64,000 bases of DNA from Bradyrhizobium sp. WBOS07 (GTDB taxonomy: Bacteria > Pseudomonadota > Alphaproteobacteria > Rhizobiales > Xanthobacteraceae), in NCBI RefSeq assembly GCF_024585165.1, contig NZ_CP029008.1, positions 5,413,501-5,477,500 on the forward strand, in the 5' to 3' direction. Numbering within the stretch: the stretch's first letter is position 1; each line of letters begins with the position of its first letter. The notes beneath the pieces are model-generated. The model saw only the letters and a list, made by a program, of their open reading frames with translations. It ran no database searches and was not told the origin of the DNA. The translations under genes and the position numbers were made by a program. Positions 8,865-17,324 of the stretch are shown here, in pieces.

Positions 8865-8984
8865 CGTCATTGCGAGGAGCCCTTGCGACGAAGCAATCCA
8901 GTCTGTCTCCGCGGAGAAAAATCTGGATTGCTTCCGCCTTCGCCAAGTCTTCGGCGGACAAGTCGCTGCGTTCGCAATGCGGGG
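8865..8984. repeat. Extragenic palindromic repeat, family B copy 1 (carries an insert)
   Basis: Arms begin CGTCATTGCGAGGAG and end near TTCGCAATGCGGGG, with internal AAGCAATCCAG / CTGGATTGCTT inverted arms. Copies without the insert are at 22914-23000 and 25266-25351. The right half of this copy is interrupted by a 30-bp module at 8933-8962. Confidence 0.8.
8933..8962. repeat. Nested 30-bp module, copy 1
   Basis: This segment, with TCCGCC at its left end and GGCGGA near its right, interrupts a family B palindrome. Its reverse complement occurs at 52475-52504, inside a family A palindrome, with 29 of 30 bases identical. The shared block inside different hosts suggests it moves or is copied independently. 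Confidence 0.75.
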
Positions 8985-9006
8985 AACTTCAGTCCCGCGC
9001 GCACTC

Positions 9007-9456
9007 CTAAGGCCGCAGATACAAATAGCCCTGCGATTGCAGCTCGGCGATGCGAACCACGCCGCCCTTCTCCAGGTTGACGAAGCCGGGCAACAAATCC
9101 GCCAGCGTGACGTTCTGCGCCTTCATCGTGTTGCCGCAGGCGGCGAGCTCGACGCCGTCCTTGGAGAAATCACTGACGCGCCTGCTGATGTCGGGATTGG
9201 CTTGCGCCGAATGAAACGCCTTCAGCGCCGGTCCGTGGATCACCAGTGCGATCGTGACATGTTCGGGGCCGCCGACGCCGTCGATATGGTTCTGGATGTT
9301 GCCCAGCACGAAATTCACCTTCTCGGCGTCGCTGAGGTGATAGACCACCTTGAGCTTGTTGCCCGGGCCGGCATCGGTGGCCGCTTGCGCACGTGAGGCG
9401 CCGAACGCGGCGCCAAGTGCCGAGACGGCGCTCCACAAGATGTTGCGGCGATTCAT
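9007..9456 (-). CDS. Exported DsrE-family protein
   Basis: A 149-residue protein starting at ATG 9456 with a signal peptide bearing an NRRNILW segment, then a hydrophobic run ending in SRAQA. The twin arginine makes Tat export possible. The mature part reads as DsrE/DsrF-like: KVVYHLSDAEKVNFVL, then IALVIHGPAL, and a conserved cysteine in ELAACGNTM. Family members take part in sulfur relay or are periplasmic proteins of unknown role. A longer frame to 9546 has no signal peptide at its start and is less likely. Confidence 0.85.
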   Translation of the reverse strand: MNRRNILWSAVSALGAAFGASRAQAATDAGPGNKLKVVYHLSDAEKVNFVLGNIQNHIDGVGGPEHVTIALVIHGPALKAFHSAQANPDISRRVSDFSKDGVELAACGNTMKAQNVTLADLLPGFVNLEKGGVVRIAELQSQGYLYLRP

Positions 9457-9491
9457 GGCGGCCTCCCCGAAAGCGACGATGCCGGACAGTA

Positions 9492-10112
9492 TCACTTGTG
9501 GCGCAGCGCGGCGAGCTCCTTGCGGTCGGTCACCAGCGAAGCGCATTCGCTTGTCTCGGTGCGATCGAGCCGGAAGATCCTGTCGTCGGCGCCGCCGACC
9601 AGCGCATGTTCGGCCTCATCGTCCGGCTTGTTGTTTTGCCAGACGCGTACCCGCTCGAGCCGCACGATCGCCGCCTTGTCGTCCTTGGAGAGCGCAACGC
9701 CGATGCCGCCGCCGTCGCAATCGACGCCGCAGCCGAGGCGCACCTCGCTGCCATTCCTGGTGAACACGGCGTGGTTACACGAGCCGCTGGAGTCGAAATT
9801 GCCGCTGCGGTGACGGTACCCGAAGCCGAGGCGGAAGGAATGGTGCAGTTCCTTGTCCTCCTTGTCCAGTTCCGCCGAGATCAGCAGCTTCATCGCGGCG
9901 ACCTTCTGCTTGGGATGCCGCGCCAGATGGTCGGTGTCGTAGCGGCGGACGAAGCAGGCATAGGCCTTGTCGCCCGGCTTGCCCGCATACATGCGCGCAT
10001 TGAAGCCCTCGGATTCAGCCTTGCTGGCCTCGCGGATGTCGTCGCCTTCCTCGGCCTGGGCGGCGCCGATGAATGCGGCAAGGGCAAGCGGAAGGATAAG
10101 AGCAAGCTTCAT
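9492..10112 (-). CDS. Exported protein of unknown function
   Basis: A 206-residue protein from ATG 10112 with a clear Sec signal peptide (MKLALILPLALAAFIGAAQA) cut after AQA. The mature protein contains four spaced cysteines, three of them within SGSCNHAVFTRN and LGCGVDCDGGG, that could form disulfides in the periplasm. I did not recognise the family. It is 35 bp upstream of the DsrE-family gene on the same strand, so the pair may be co-transcribed. Confidence 0.75.
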   Translation of the reverse strand: MKLALILPLALAAFIGAAQAEEGDDIREASKAESEGFNARMYAGKPGDKAYACFVRRYDTDHLARHPKQKVAAMKLLISAELDKEDKELHHSFRLGFGYRHRSGNFDSSGSCNHAVFTRNGSEVRLGCGVDCDGGGIGVALSKDDKAAIVRLERVRVWQNNKPDDEAEHALVGGADDRIFRLDRTETSECASLVTDRKELAALRHK

Positions 10113-10443
10113 GATCGCACCGGGCGCCTGGCGGCTATGGCCCGCCGCGGCAGGGCGGCGCAGGCCTGCCATTAGTCGCGGCGCCAGCGCACGGCGTTCA
10201 AGCCTTCGGCACGGTCACCCCTGCGACTATCCCCGCACGAACTCGGGGCCGTCGTCTCACGCCGGGCCTTAGTCATTGATGGGATTAAGAAGGTTCAACT
10301 GGTGCGCTCCTTGATTTCTCCGGAACTCGATGTCGGCGATGGCGGCGACATTGTCTCGGTTCGTCAATGTGGTAGCCTTCACAGACGACCGCCTTTGGCG
10401 GTCGTAAGCTGGGGCTGCCTTGTAAGCTTGTGGAGTCCCCCGC
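10113..10443. other. Divergent intergenic region with one hairpin
   Basis: The stretch separates the exported protein gene at 9492-10112 from the cyclase gene on the opposite strand and must hold both promoters. Apart from the perfect inverted repeat at 10385-10405 I see no gene, stress promoter or repeat in it. Confidence 0.5.
10385..10405. promoter_or_regulatory. Perfect 9-bp inverted repeat before the cyclase gene
   Basis: ACGACCGCC and GGCGGTCGT flank a TTT loop, 38 bases before the cyclase start. No T-run follows, so it is unlikely to be a simple terminator. It could be an operator or a hairpin in the leader RNA. Confidence 0.45.
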
Positions 10444-11952
10444 ATGGGCGAAATTCGCAACTTCAGATCCGGCAATCAGGATGAGCCGCCGCCACACGGC
10501 TCCATGCCTCGCCGTCTCGCCGCGATCATTGTCGGTGACATCGCTTCCTACAGCCGCATCATGCAAGCGGACGAGGAGGGGACGCATGTCCGCGTCAAGC
10601 GGATCGAGCGCGATATCATCCAGCCCAGCATCATCGAGCACCATGGAAGTCTGGTGAAGACGACGGGCGATGGCTTCATCGCGATTTTCGATAGCCCTGT
10701 TGAGGCCGTTCGCTGCAGCATCGTGATCCAGCAGAACCTCATCGGCCGCAATGCCTCGCTTCCAAAGCATTCGCGCCTCGAATACCGGATCGGCGTCAAT
10801 CTCGGCGACGTGATCGTAGAGCCGGACGATATCTACGGCGACGGCGTCAATATTGCCAGCCGTATCGAAGGCATTGCGCAGCCCGGTCAGGTCTATATCT
10901 CAGGCGCGATCTACGAGCAGATCAAGCACAAGGTGGTGTGCGGCTATGAGTCGCTCGGAGACCGCAAAGTCAAGAACATCACCGACCCGGTGCGTGTCTA
11001 TCGCGTGCTGCCGGATGCAGATGCGGTCGGCAGCACGCGCGGCCGGCGCGAAAATACCCTTATTTTCCTTTTGGCCATCACGCTGCTGATTATCGCGACC
11101 GGCGTGCTCTGGTATTTGCTGGCGCAGCCCGGCAGGATCAACGAGCAGGCCGCCACGCCCACCGTTGCCCCGGCCGCGTCGCCGCAAGAGGCAGCGACGC
11201 AGACGCCACAACCCTCCCCATCATTGGCTTCTGCCCCTCCCTCGCCGTCGCCGGCGCCCAGCCCATCGGCGACGCCGCCTCGCGAACCCGAGATGATCGC
11301 CATTCGCGGCGGAAGCTTCGCGATGGGGAGCAATGACGACCCGACCGAACGGCCTGTCCACCAGGTCGCGATCAAGCCGTTCTCGATCGGGAAATATCCG
11401 GTGACGGTGCAGGAGTGGAACGAATGCGCCGCCGCCAGGGCGTGCGGATTCACGGCGCCCGGCAAGGACGATGCTCCCGTCAGCAATGTGAGCTGGGCCG
11501 ACGCGCAACAATATGCCGCCTGGCTCGCGCAGACGACGAAGAAGCCTTACCGCCTTCCGAGCGAAGCCGAATGGGAATATGCGGCGCGCGGCGGAACGCA
11601 GACGAGATACTGGTGGGGCGACAAGCTCCAGCCGGGCATGGCCGGGTGCAAGGATTGCGGTGATCTTGCGGCCGAGCAGCCGGCCAAGGTCGGCAGCTTC
11701 AAACCCAATCCATTCGGGCTCTATGACATGGGCGGCGGCATCGATCAGTGGGTCGAGGACTGCTGGCATAAGACCTATCAGGGCGCGCCGGGTGACGGCT
11801 CGGCATGGAGCAGCGGCGACTGCAGCTCTCATGTTCTCCGCTCGGGTTCCTGGAAGAACGATTCGAGATATGTGCGGCCGTCAAACCGCGATGGTTACGA
11901 CACCAATGTCCGTTACCCCACACATGGATTCCGTGTCGCACTCAGTCCGTAA
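10444..11952 (+). CDS. Membrane class III adenylate cyclase fused to a SUMF1-like domain
   Basis: A 502-residue fusion. Residues 23-188 are a class III nucleotide cyclase with the metal aspartates D32 and D76, adenine-recognition lysine K72, and transition-state pair N136 and R140, so it should be active and prefers ATP by motif. One membrane helix (about 204-227) follows a basic RGRRE segment, which places the cyclase in the cytoplasm. A proline-rich linker (236-281) leads to a SUMF1/formylglycine-generating-like domain (284-502) on the periplasmic side. The two catalytic cysteines expected just after the GSW near 468-470 are absent, and the usual GNV is GGI, so this domain probably binds rather than oxidises. 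GGAG precedes ATG 10444. The next gene encodes a secreted DUF4399 protein. Confidence 0.88.
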   Translation: MGEIRNFRSGNQDEPPPHGSMPRRLAAIIVGDIASYSRIMQADEEGTHVRVKRIERDIIQPSIIEHHGSLVKTTGDGFIAIFDSPVEAVRCSIVIQQNLIGRNASLPKHSRLEYRIGVNLGDVIVEPDDIYGDGVNIASRIEGIAQPGQVYISGAIYEQIKHKVVCGYESLGDRKVKNITDPVRVYRVLPDADAVGSTRGRRENTLIFLLAITLLIIATGVLWYLLAQPGRINEQAATPTVAPAASPQEAATQTPQPSPSLASAPPSPSPAPSPSATPPREPEMIAIRGGSFAMGSNDDPTERPVHQVAIKPFSIGKYPVTVQEWNECAAARACGFTAPGKDDAPVSNVSWADAQQYAAWLAQTTKKPYRLPSEAEWEYAARGGTQTRYWWGDKLQPGMAGCKDCGDLAAEQPAKVGSFKPNPFGLYDMGGGIDQWVEDCWHKTYQGAPGDGSAWSSGDCSSHVLRSGSWKNDSRYVRPSNRDGYDTNVRYPTHGFRVALSP

Positions 11953-11969
11953 GTGCTGGAGTAAGTTTG

Positions 11970-12419
11970 ATGAAGATCATTGCCTGTGTCGCGCTGGTAG
12001 TCGCGATCGCGTTGCTACCGGGCTCGGCCTGTTCGCAAGGCAAGGCTGCGCCCAAGGACGCCAAGCTCTATTTCATCACGCCGCATGACGGGCAGAAGGT
12101 TCGCGGTGGCTTCTGGGTCCGGTTCGGCTTGCGTAACATGGGCGTGACGCATGCTGGCGACGACTACCAGAACGCCGGCCATCATCATCTGCTGGTCGAC
12201 GTCAAAAACCCTATCGATCCGAATGAGCCGATCCCGCAAGACAAGTCGCACCTGCATTTCGGCGCAGGGCAGACCGAAACCATGCTTGAGCTTGCGCCGG
12301 GCACGCACACGCTCCAGCTGGTGCTCGGCGATGCCAAGCACTATCCGTTTGCACCGCCGATCGTGTCGGAGAAGATTACGATCCGCGTCAGGCCGTCGGC
12401 TTCAGCGCGGAGCAAATGA
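11970..12419 (+). CDS. Exported DUF4399 protein
   Basis: A 149-residue protein from ATG 11970 with a signal peptide ending near LLPGSACSQ; a lipid-modified cysteine is possible but the box is imperfect. The mature part has the DUF4399 pattern: KLYFITPHDG, then a histidine cluster (NAGHHHLLVD) and a late HTLQLVLGD segment, suggesting an immunoglobulin-like fold that may bind metal. It lies 17 bp after the cyclase gene and is likely co-transcribed, so it may work in the same compartment as the SUMF1-like domain. Its stop codon touches that of the convergent korB. Confidence 0.85.
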   Translation: MKIIACVALVVAIALLPGSACSQGKAAPKDAKLYFITPHDGQKVRGGFWVRFGLRNMGVTHAGDDYQNAGHHHLLVDVKNPIDPNEPIPQDKSHLHFGAGQTETMLELAPGTHTLQLVLGDAKHYPFAPPIVSEKITIRVRPSASARSK

Positions 12420-13475
12420 TCACCGCAGGCTGGCGTTGATCTTGTCCAGCACCGCTGAGCCCGGGCACAGCGTGTCCGCTTCCAGCGCGTTGAGCGGGGT
12501 CTCGACCGTGTTGAGGTGCTCGTGCAGGTCTTCCGCCTCGGGGTCGACATACAGAAGCCCGGTGACGATCTGTCCCTTGGCGGCGTGCCGCGCGAGGAAG
12601 GTCTGGGCGCCCAGCCGGTCATGCGGATCGTAGTCCGCGTCGATCTTGCGCAGGGCGATCTTGCTGCCGTCGTGCTGCTCGACCACCTGCACCGTCCCGG
12701 GCGCGTAGTCGACCGCGATCGGGTCGCGGCCGACCAGCACGTCGAGCCGGTTCACCGCGTCGTTGTGCTCGCGGACATAGTCGAAACTCTTGGTCGAGCC
12801 GGCGTGGTTGTTGAAGGCGATGCAGGGGCTGATGACGTCGATGAAGGAGGCGCCCTTGTGGCGGATCGCGGCCGCGATCAGCGGCACCAGCTGGGTCTTG
12901 TCGCCGGAGAAGGAACGCGCGACGAAGGTAGCCCCTAACTGCAGCGCGATGGCGACGAGGTCGATGGCGTTGTCGGTGTTGGTGACGCCCTTCTTGCTCT
13001 TCGAGCCGCGATCGGCGGTCGCGGAGAACTGGCCCTTGGTCAGGCCGTAGACGCCGTTGTTCTCGACGATATAGGTCATGTTGACGCCGCGCCGGATCGA
13101 ATGCGCGAATTGGCCGAAGCCGATCGAGGCGGAATCGCCGTCGCCGGAAACGCCGAGATAGATCAAATCGCGGTTGGCGAGGTTGGCGCCTGTGAGCACC
13201 GAGGGCATGCGGCCGTGCACGGAGTTGAAGCCGTGCGAATTGCCGAGGAAATAATCCGGCGTCTTCGAGGAGCAGCCGATGCCGGAGATTTTCGCCACCC
13301 GGTGCGGCTCGATCGACAGCTCGTAGCAGGCCTCGATGATCGAAGCCGTGATCGAGTCATGGCCGCAGCCGGCGCACAGCGTCGAGATCTTGCCCTCGTA
13401 ATCGCGGCGCGTGTAGCCGAGCTCGTTCGGCTTCAGCCCCGGATGATGGAATTTCGGTTTGGCGATGTAGGTCAT
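12420..13475 (-). CDS. korB: 2-oxoacid:ferredoxin oxidoreductase, beta subunit (2-oxoglutarate type)
   Basis: The 351-residue beta subunit binds thiamine diphosphate: GDGDS followed later by NNGVYG form the cofactor and magnesium site, and CAGCGH plus a later GCSSK supply cysteines for an iron-sulfur cluster. With KorA it would decarboxylate 2-oxoglutarate to succinyl-CoA. It overlaps korA by four bases and is the last of three coupled genes. Its stop directly abuts the stop of the opposing DUF4399 gene, leaving no room for a terminator between them. Confidence 0.92.
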   Translation of the reverse strand: MTYIAKPKFHHPGLKPNELGYTRRDYEGKISTLCAGCGHDSITASIIEACYELSIEPHRVAKISGIGCSSKTPDYFLGNSHGFNSVHGRMPSVLTGANLANRDLIYLGVSGDGDSASIGFGQFAHSIRRGVNMTYIVENNGVYGLTKGQFSATADRGSKSKKGVTNTDNAIDLVAIALQLGATFVARSFSGDKTQLVPLIAAAIRHKGASFIDVISPCIAFNNHAGSTKSFDYVREHNDAVNRLDVLVGRDPIAVDYAPGTVQVVEQHDGSKIALRKIDADYDPHDRLGAQTFLARHAAKGQIVTGLLYVDPEAEDLHEHLNTVETPLNALEADTLCPGSAVLDKINASLR

Positions 13476-15319
13476 GACACGGCCTTGCGGAGCGGGGTCA
13501 CCTTGAGGTGATCCTGGTGGTCGCCGATGGCTTTGGCGATGAAGCGGGCGGTGATCGGGGTGCCGTCGTAATGCACGATCGGCACGAGGCGAACGGGATC
13601 GATGCCGTTCTCGTTGACGATGAGCTGGCGCAGCTGGCTGTCGCGGTTCTGCTCGACCACGTAGACGAAGTCGTGCTCGGCGAGGAAGCTCGCGACGCTC
13701 GAGTGGAACGGGAAGGCGCGGATGCGCAGCCGGTCGAGCTGATGTCCGCGTGCTTCCAGCAGGCCGATCGCCTCGTCCATGGCCGGCGAGGTCGAGCCGA
13801 AATAGATCACGCCATATTTGGTCGGCCGTTCCGCATTGGCCTGCAGCGGCCGCGGCACCAGGTCCTGCGCGGTCTCGAACTTGCGCATCAGGCGCTGCAT
13901 GTTGTCGGCGTAGACCGAGCCCTCCTCGGAATAGCGCGCATAGCGGTCGCGCGAGGTGCCGCGGGTGAAATAAGAGCCCTTGGTCGGGTGCGTGCCGGGA
14001 TAGGTGCGATAGGGAATGCCGTCGCCGTCGACGTCGAGATAGCGGCCGAAGTCGCGGCCCTCATCCAGCATCTCCGCGGTCATCACCTTGCCGCGGTCAT
14101 ACTGCTTGGCATCGTCCCACTTCAGCGGGCGAGAGAGCCGGTGGTTCATGCCGATGTCGAGGTCGAGCATCAGGAAGATCGTGGTCTGCAGCCGCTCGGC
14201 GAGATCGAAGGCGGCGGCTGCGAACTCGAACGCTTCGGCGGGGTCTTCCGGGAACAGCAGCACGTGCTTGGTGTCACCGTGCGAAGCATAGGCGCAGGCG
14301 ATGATGTCGCATTGCTGGGTGCGGGTCGGCATGCCTGTCGAGGGGCCGGCGCGCTGGATGTTCATGATCACGGCCGGGATCTCGGCAAAATACGACAGGC
14401 CGATGAACTCGGTCATCAGCGAGATGCCGGGACCTGAGGTCGCGGTGAAGGCACGGGCGCCGTTCCAGGACGCGCCGATCACGATGCCGATCGAGGCCAG
14501 CTCGTCCTCGCCCTGCACGATCGCGTATTTCGCCTTGCCCGTTTCAGGGTCGTGGCGGTACTTCTTGCAATGGGCGGTAAAGGCCTCGGCCACCGACGAG
14601 GACGGCGTGATCGGATACCAGGCGCACACGGTGGCGCCGCCATAGACCGCGCCGAGCGCGGCGGCGCTGTTGCCTTCGATGAAGATGCGGTCGCCGACCT
14701 TGTCGGATTTCTTGACGCGAAGCCCGATCGGGCATTTCAGGTTCTGCAGCGCCCAGTCGCGACCGAGATGCAGTGCGTGGACGTTGGAGGAGAGCAGCTT
14801 CTCCTTGCCCTTGTACTGCTCGCCGATCAACTGCTCGATCAGCTTCGGATCCATGTCGAGCAGGGCCGAGAGCGCGCCCAGATAGATGATGTTCTTGAAC
14901 AGCTGGCGCTGGCGCGGATCGGTGTAGGTCGAGTTGGTGATCGCGGTGAGCGGCACGCCGATCACGGTGATATCGTCGCGGAACTTGGTCGACGGCATCG
15001 GCTTGGTGGAATCGTAGAACAGGTAGCCGCCGGGCTCGATGCCCGCGACGTCCTTGTCCCAGGTCTGCGGGTTCATCGCCACCATCATGTCGACGCCGCC
15101 GCGGGCGCCGAGATGGCCGTCTTCGGTCACCCGCACCTCGTACCAAGTCGGCAGGCCCTGGATGTTGGAGGGGAAGATGTTGCGGGGCGAGACCGGAACG
15201 CCGTGGCGCAGGATCGCGCGCGCGAACATCTCGTTGGCGCTGGCCGAGCCCGAGCCGTTGACGTTGGCGAAGCGGACGACGAAGTCGTTTACGCTGCTGA
15301 TCGGCTTTTTGTCGGACAT
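13472..15319 (-). CDS. korA: 2-oxoacid:acceptor oxidoreductase, alpha subunit with fused gamma domain
   Basis: A 615-residue protein from ATG 15319. The first ~190 residues are the gamma-type domain (VRFANVNGSGSASANEM), and the rest the alpha pyrimidine-binding domain (GNSAAALGAVYGG, then TATSGPGISLMTEFIGLSYFAEIP). This gamma-alpha fusion is the standard KorA form. The frame could extend to 15403, but MSDKK at 15319 is the natural start; it overlaps the upstream flavoprotein gene by 31 bases. The subunit order and sizes fit a 2-oxoglutarate rather than pyruvate enzyme, though substrate is inferred. Confidence 0.92.
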   Translation of the reverse strand: MSDKKPISSVNDFVVRFANVNGSGSASANEMFARAILRHGVPVSPRNIFPSNIQGLPTWYEVRVTEDGHLGARGGVDMMVAMNPQTWDKDVAGIEPGGYLFYDSTKPMPSTKFRDDITVIGVPLTAITNSTYTDPRQRQLFKNIIYLGALSALLDMDPKLIEQLIGEQYKGKEKLLSSNVHALHLGRDWALQNLKCPIGLRVKKSDKVGDRIFIEGNSAAALGAVYGGATVCAWYPITPSSSVAEAFTAHCKKYRHDPETGKAKYAIVQGEDELASIGIVIGASWNGARAFTATSGPGISLMTEFIGLSYFAEIPAVIMNIQRAGPSTGMPTRTQQCDIIACAYASHGDTKHVLLFPEDPAEAFEFAAAAFDLAERLQTTIFLMLDLDIGMNHRLSRPLKWDDAKQYDRGKVMTAEMLDEGRDFGRYLDVDGDGIPYRTYPGTHPTKGSYFTRGTSRDRYARYSEEGSVYADNMQRLMRKFETAQDLVPRPLQANAERPTKYGVIYFGSTSPAMDEAIGLLEARGHQLDRLRIRAFPFHSSVASFLAEHDFVYVVEQNRDSQLRQLIVNENGIDPVRLVPIVHYDGTPITARFIAKAIGDHQDHLKVTPLRKAVS

Positions 15320-17088
15320 GTCGAACCTGCGTGGGTCATCTCGATGAAATATTTCTGCATGTCCCAGGCTCCGGTGGGACAGCGCTCGGCGCACAGCCCG
15401 CAATGCAGGCAGACGTCCTCGTCCTTGACCATCACCCGCCCGGTCTTGAGGTCGCTGGAGACGTAGAGATCCTGGTCGGGATGGAGTGATGGCGCCTTCA
15501 GGCGCTGGCGCAGGTCGCTTTCCTCGCCGTTACCCGTGAAGGTGATGCAATCCATCGGGCAGATGTCGACGCAGGCGTCGCACTCGATGCAGAGCGAGGT
15601 GGAGAACACCGTCTGCACGTCGCAGTTCAGGCAGCGATGCGCTTCGCCGAGCGCGAGCTTGACGTCGTAGCCGAGCTCGACCTCGGCGCGGATGTCCTTC
15701 AGCGCGATCACCTTATCGCGATGCGGCACCTTGTAGCGCTTGTCGACCGAGATGTCGTTGTCATAGCTCCATTCGTGGATGCCCATCTTCTGCGACGAGA
15801 CCTGCACGTCGGGCAGCGGACGCTCGGTGATGTCCTCGCCCGAGAGCATCTTGTGGATCGACAGCGCGGCGTCATGGCCGTGCGCGACCGCCCAGATGAT
15901 GTTCTTCGGCCCGAACGCGGCGTCGCCGCCGAAGAACACTCTTGGATTGGTCGAGACGAAGGTCTTCGGGTCGACCTTGGGCATGTGCCATTTGTCGAAC
16001 TCGATGCCGCAATCCTGCTCGATCCAGGGGAAGGCGTTCTCCTGGCCGACGGCGACCAGTACGTCGTCGCACGCGATGGTCTGGTCCGGCTCGCCCGAGG
16101 GGACGAGGTTGCGGCGGCCCTTGGCATCGTACTCGGCCTTCACCTTCTGGAAGGTGATGCCGGTGAGCTTGCCGTTGTCATGGATGAAGGCGACGGGGAC
16201 CATGAAATTGAGGATCGGAATGTCCTCGTGGAGCGCATCCTCCTTCTCCCAGGGCGAGGCCTTCATTTCCTCGAATCCGGAGCGGACGATCACCTTGACG
16301 TCCTCGCCGCCAAGCCGGCGCGCGGTGCGGCAGCAATCCATCGCGGTGTTACCGCCGCCGAGCACGACCACGCGCTTGCCGATCTTGTCGGTATGGCCGA
16401 ACGAGACCGAGGCCAGCCATTCGATGCCGATATGGATGTTGCTGGCTGCTTCCTTCCGGCCGGGGATGTCGAGCTCGCGGCCGCGCGGCGCCCCGGAGCC
16501 GACGAAGATCGCGTCGTACTTCTCCGCGAGCAGCGCCTTCATGCTCTCGATGCGGCGACCGCCTTTGAACTCGACGCCGAGGCCCAGGATGTAGCCGGTC
16601 TCCTCGTCGATCACGGAATTGGGCAGGCGGAATTTCGGGATCTGCGTGCGCATCATGCCGCCGGCTTCCGGATCGGCATCGAACACGGTGCAGTGATAGC
16701 CGAGCGGCGCCAGATCGCGCGCCACCGTCAGCGACGCGGGCCCGCCGCCGACCAGCGCGACGCGCTTGCCGTTCTTCGGCGATGGCCGCGGCAGGCGCTG
16801 CCTGATGTCGTCCTTGAAGTCGGCGGCGACGCGCTTGAGGCGGCAGATCGCGACCGGATTTTCCTCGACGCGCCCGCGCCGGCACGCCGGTTCGCATGGA
16901 CGATCGCAGGTGCGTCCCAGGATTCCGGGAAACACGTTCGATTTCCAATTGATCATGTAGGCGTCGCTGTAACGGCCCTGGGCGATCAGTCGGATATATT
17001 CGGGAACCGGGGTGTGCGCAGGACAGGCCCATTGGCAATCGACCACTTTGTGAAAGTAGTCGGGGGCCGCAATATCGGTCGGTTTCAT
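15289..17088 (-). CDS. korC: GltD-like FAD/NAD(P) oxidoreductase with C-terminal ferredoxin domain (probable KorC)
   Basis: A 599-residue flavoprotein. The N-terminus carries cysteines of a GltD-like iron-sulfur domain (CQWACPAHTP, RTCDRPCEPACRRG), then an FAD site (GGGPASLTVARDLA), an NADPH site (GGGNTAMDCCRTARR), and two C-terminal 4Fe-4S motifs, CIECDACVDICP and CLHCGLCAERCP. It leads the operon with korA and korB, and probably passes electrons from the oxidoreductase to NADP, as in the three-subunit 2-oxoglutarate:NADP oxidoreductase described from Azoarcus (from memory). The gene symbol is an inference; automated annotation may call it glutamate synthase small subunit. Confidence 0.85.
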   Translation of the reverse strand: MKPTDIAAPDYFHKVVDCQWACPAHTPVPEYIRLIAQGRYSDAYMINWKSNVFPGILGRTCDRPCEPACRRGRVEENPVAICRLKRVAADFKDDIRQRLPRPSPKNGKRVALVGGGPASLTVARDLAPLGYHCTVFDADPEAGGMMRTQIPKFRLPNSVIDEETGYILGLGVEFKGGRRIESMKALLAEKYDAIFVGSGAPRGRELDIPGRKEAASNIHIGIEWLASVSFGHTDKIGKRVVVLGGGNTAMDCCRTARRLGGEDVKVIVRSGFEEMKASPWEKEDALHEDIPILNFMVPVAFIHDNGKLTGITFQKVKAEYDAKGRRNLVPSGEPDQTIACDDVLVAVGQENAFPWIEQDCGIEFDKWHMPKVDPKTFVSTNPRVFFGGDAAFGPKNIIWAVAHGHDAALSIHKMLSGEDITERPLPDVQVSSQKMGIHEWSYDNDISVDKRYKVPHRDKVIALKDIRAEVELGYDVKLALGEAHRCLNCDVQTVFSTSLCIECDACVDICPMDCITFTGNGEESDLRQRLKAPSLHPDQDLYVSSDLKTGRVMVKDEDVCLHCGLCAERCPTGAWDMQKYFIEMTHAGSTCPTKSRSAA

Positions 17089-17172
17089 TCCTACCCTGTC
17101 CGCGCAGGCTCAAAGACCCCGCGGCCTTTTTTGAGCTTGGCGAACGCTTAACGCGCGTCGATCTGGTTTCTG

Positions 17173-17184
17173 AATGACGTCATT
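17173..17184. promoter_or_regulatory. Perfect 12-bp palindrome upstream of korCAB
   Basis: AATGACGTCATT is a perfect palindrome 85 bases before the start of the three-gene operon, in a position suited to an operator. A second short palindrome, GAACCGTTC, is at 17199-17207. No known regulator was matched. Confidence 0.45.
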
Positions 17185-17324
17185 AGGTTAGCTTATTAGA
17201 ACCGTTCCGAAGTACAACGGCAAATTTGCGCGCGCCCACGCTTTCATGGGAGCTGCGCGCGCACAGCATTGACGGCGCGTGCAACATGCGTGCGATGCAA
17301 CATGTTGCGGTGCGTGCGAGCGCG

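Noticed and set aside
12417..12422. Search for a terminator between the DUF4399 and korB genes
   Set aside because: The two stop codons are adjacent (TGATCA), so there is no intergenic space for one; any transcript end must lie inside a gene.
17297..17308. 12-bp palindrome GCAACATGTTGC after the DUF4286 gene, considered as a terminator
   Set aside because: The stem has no loop and no T-run; it may be a chance or protein-binding palindrome.
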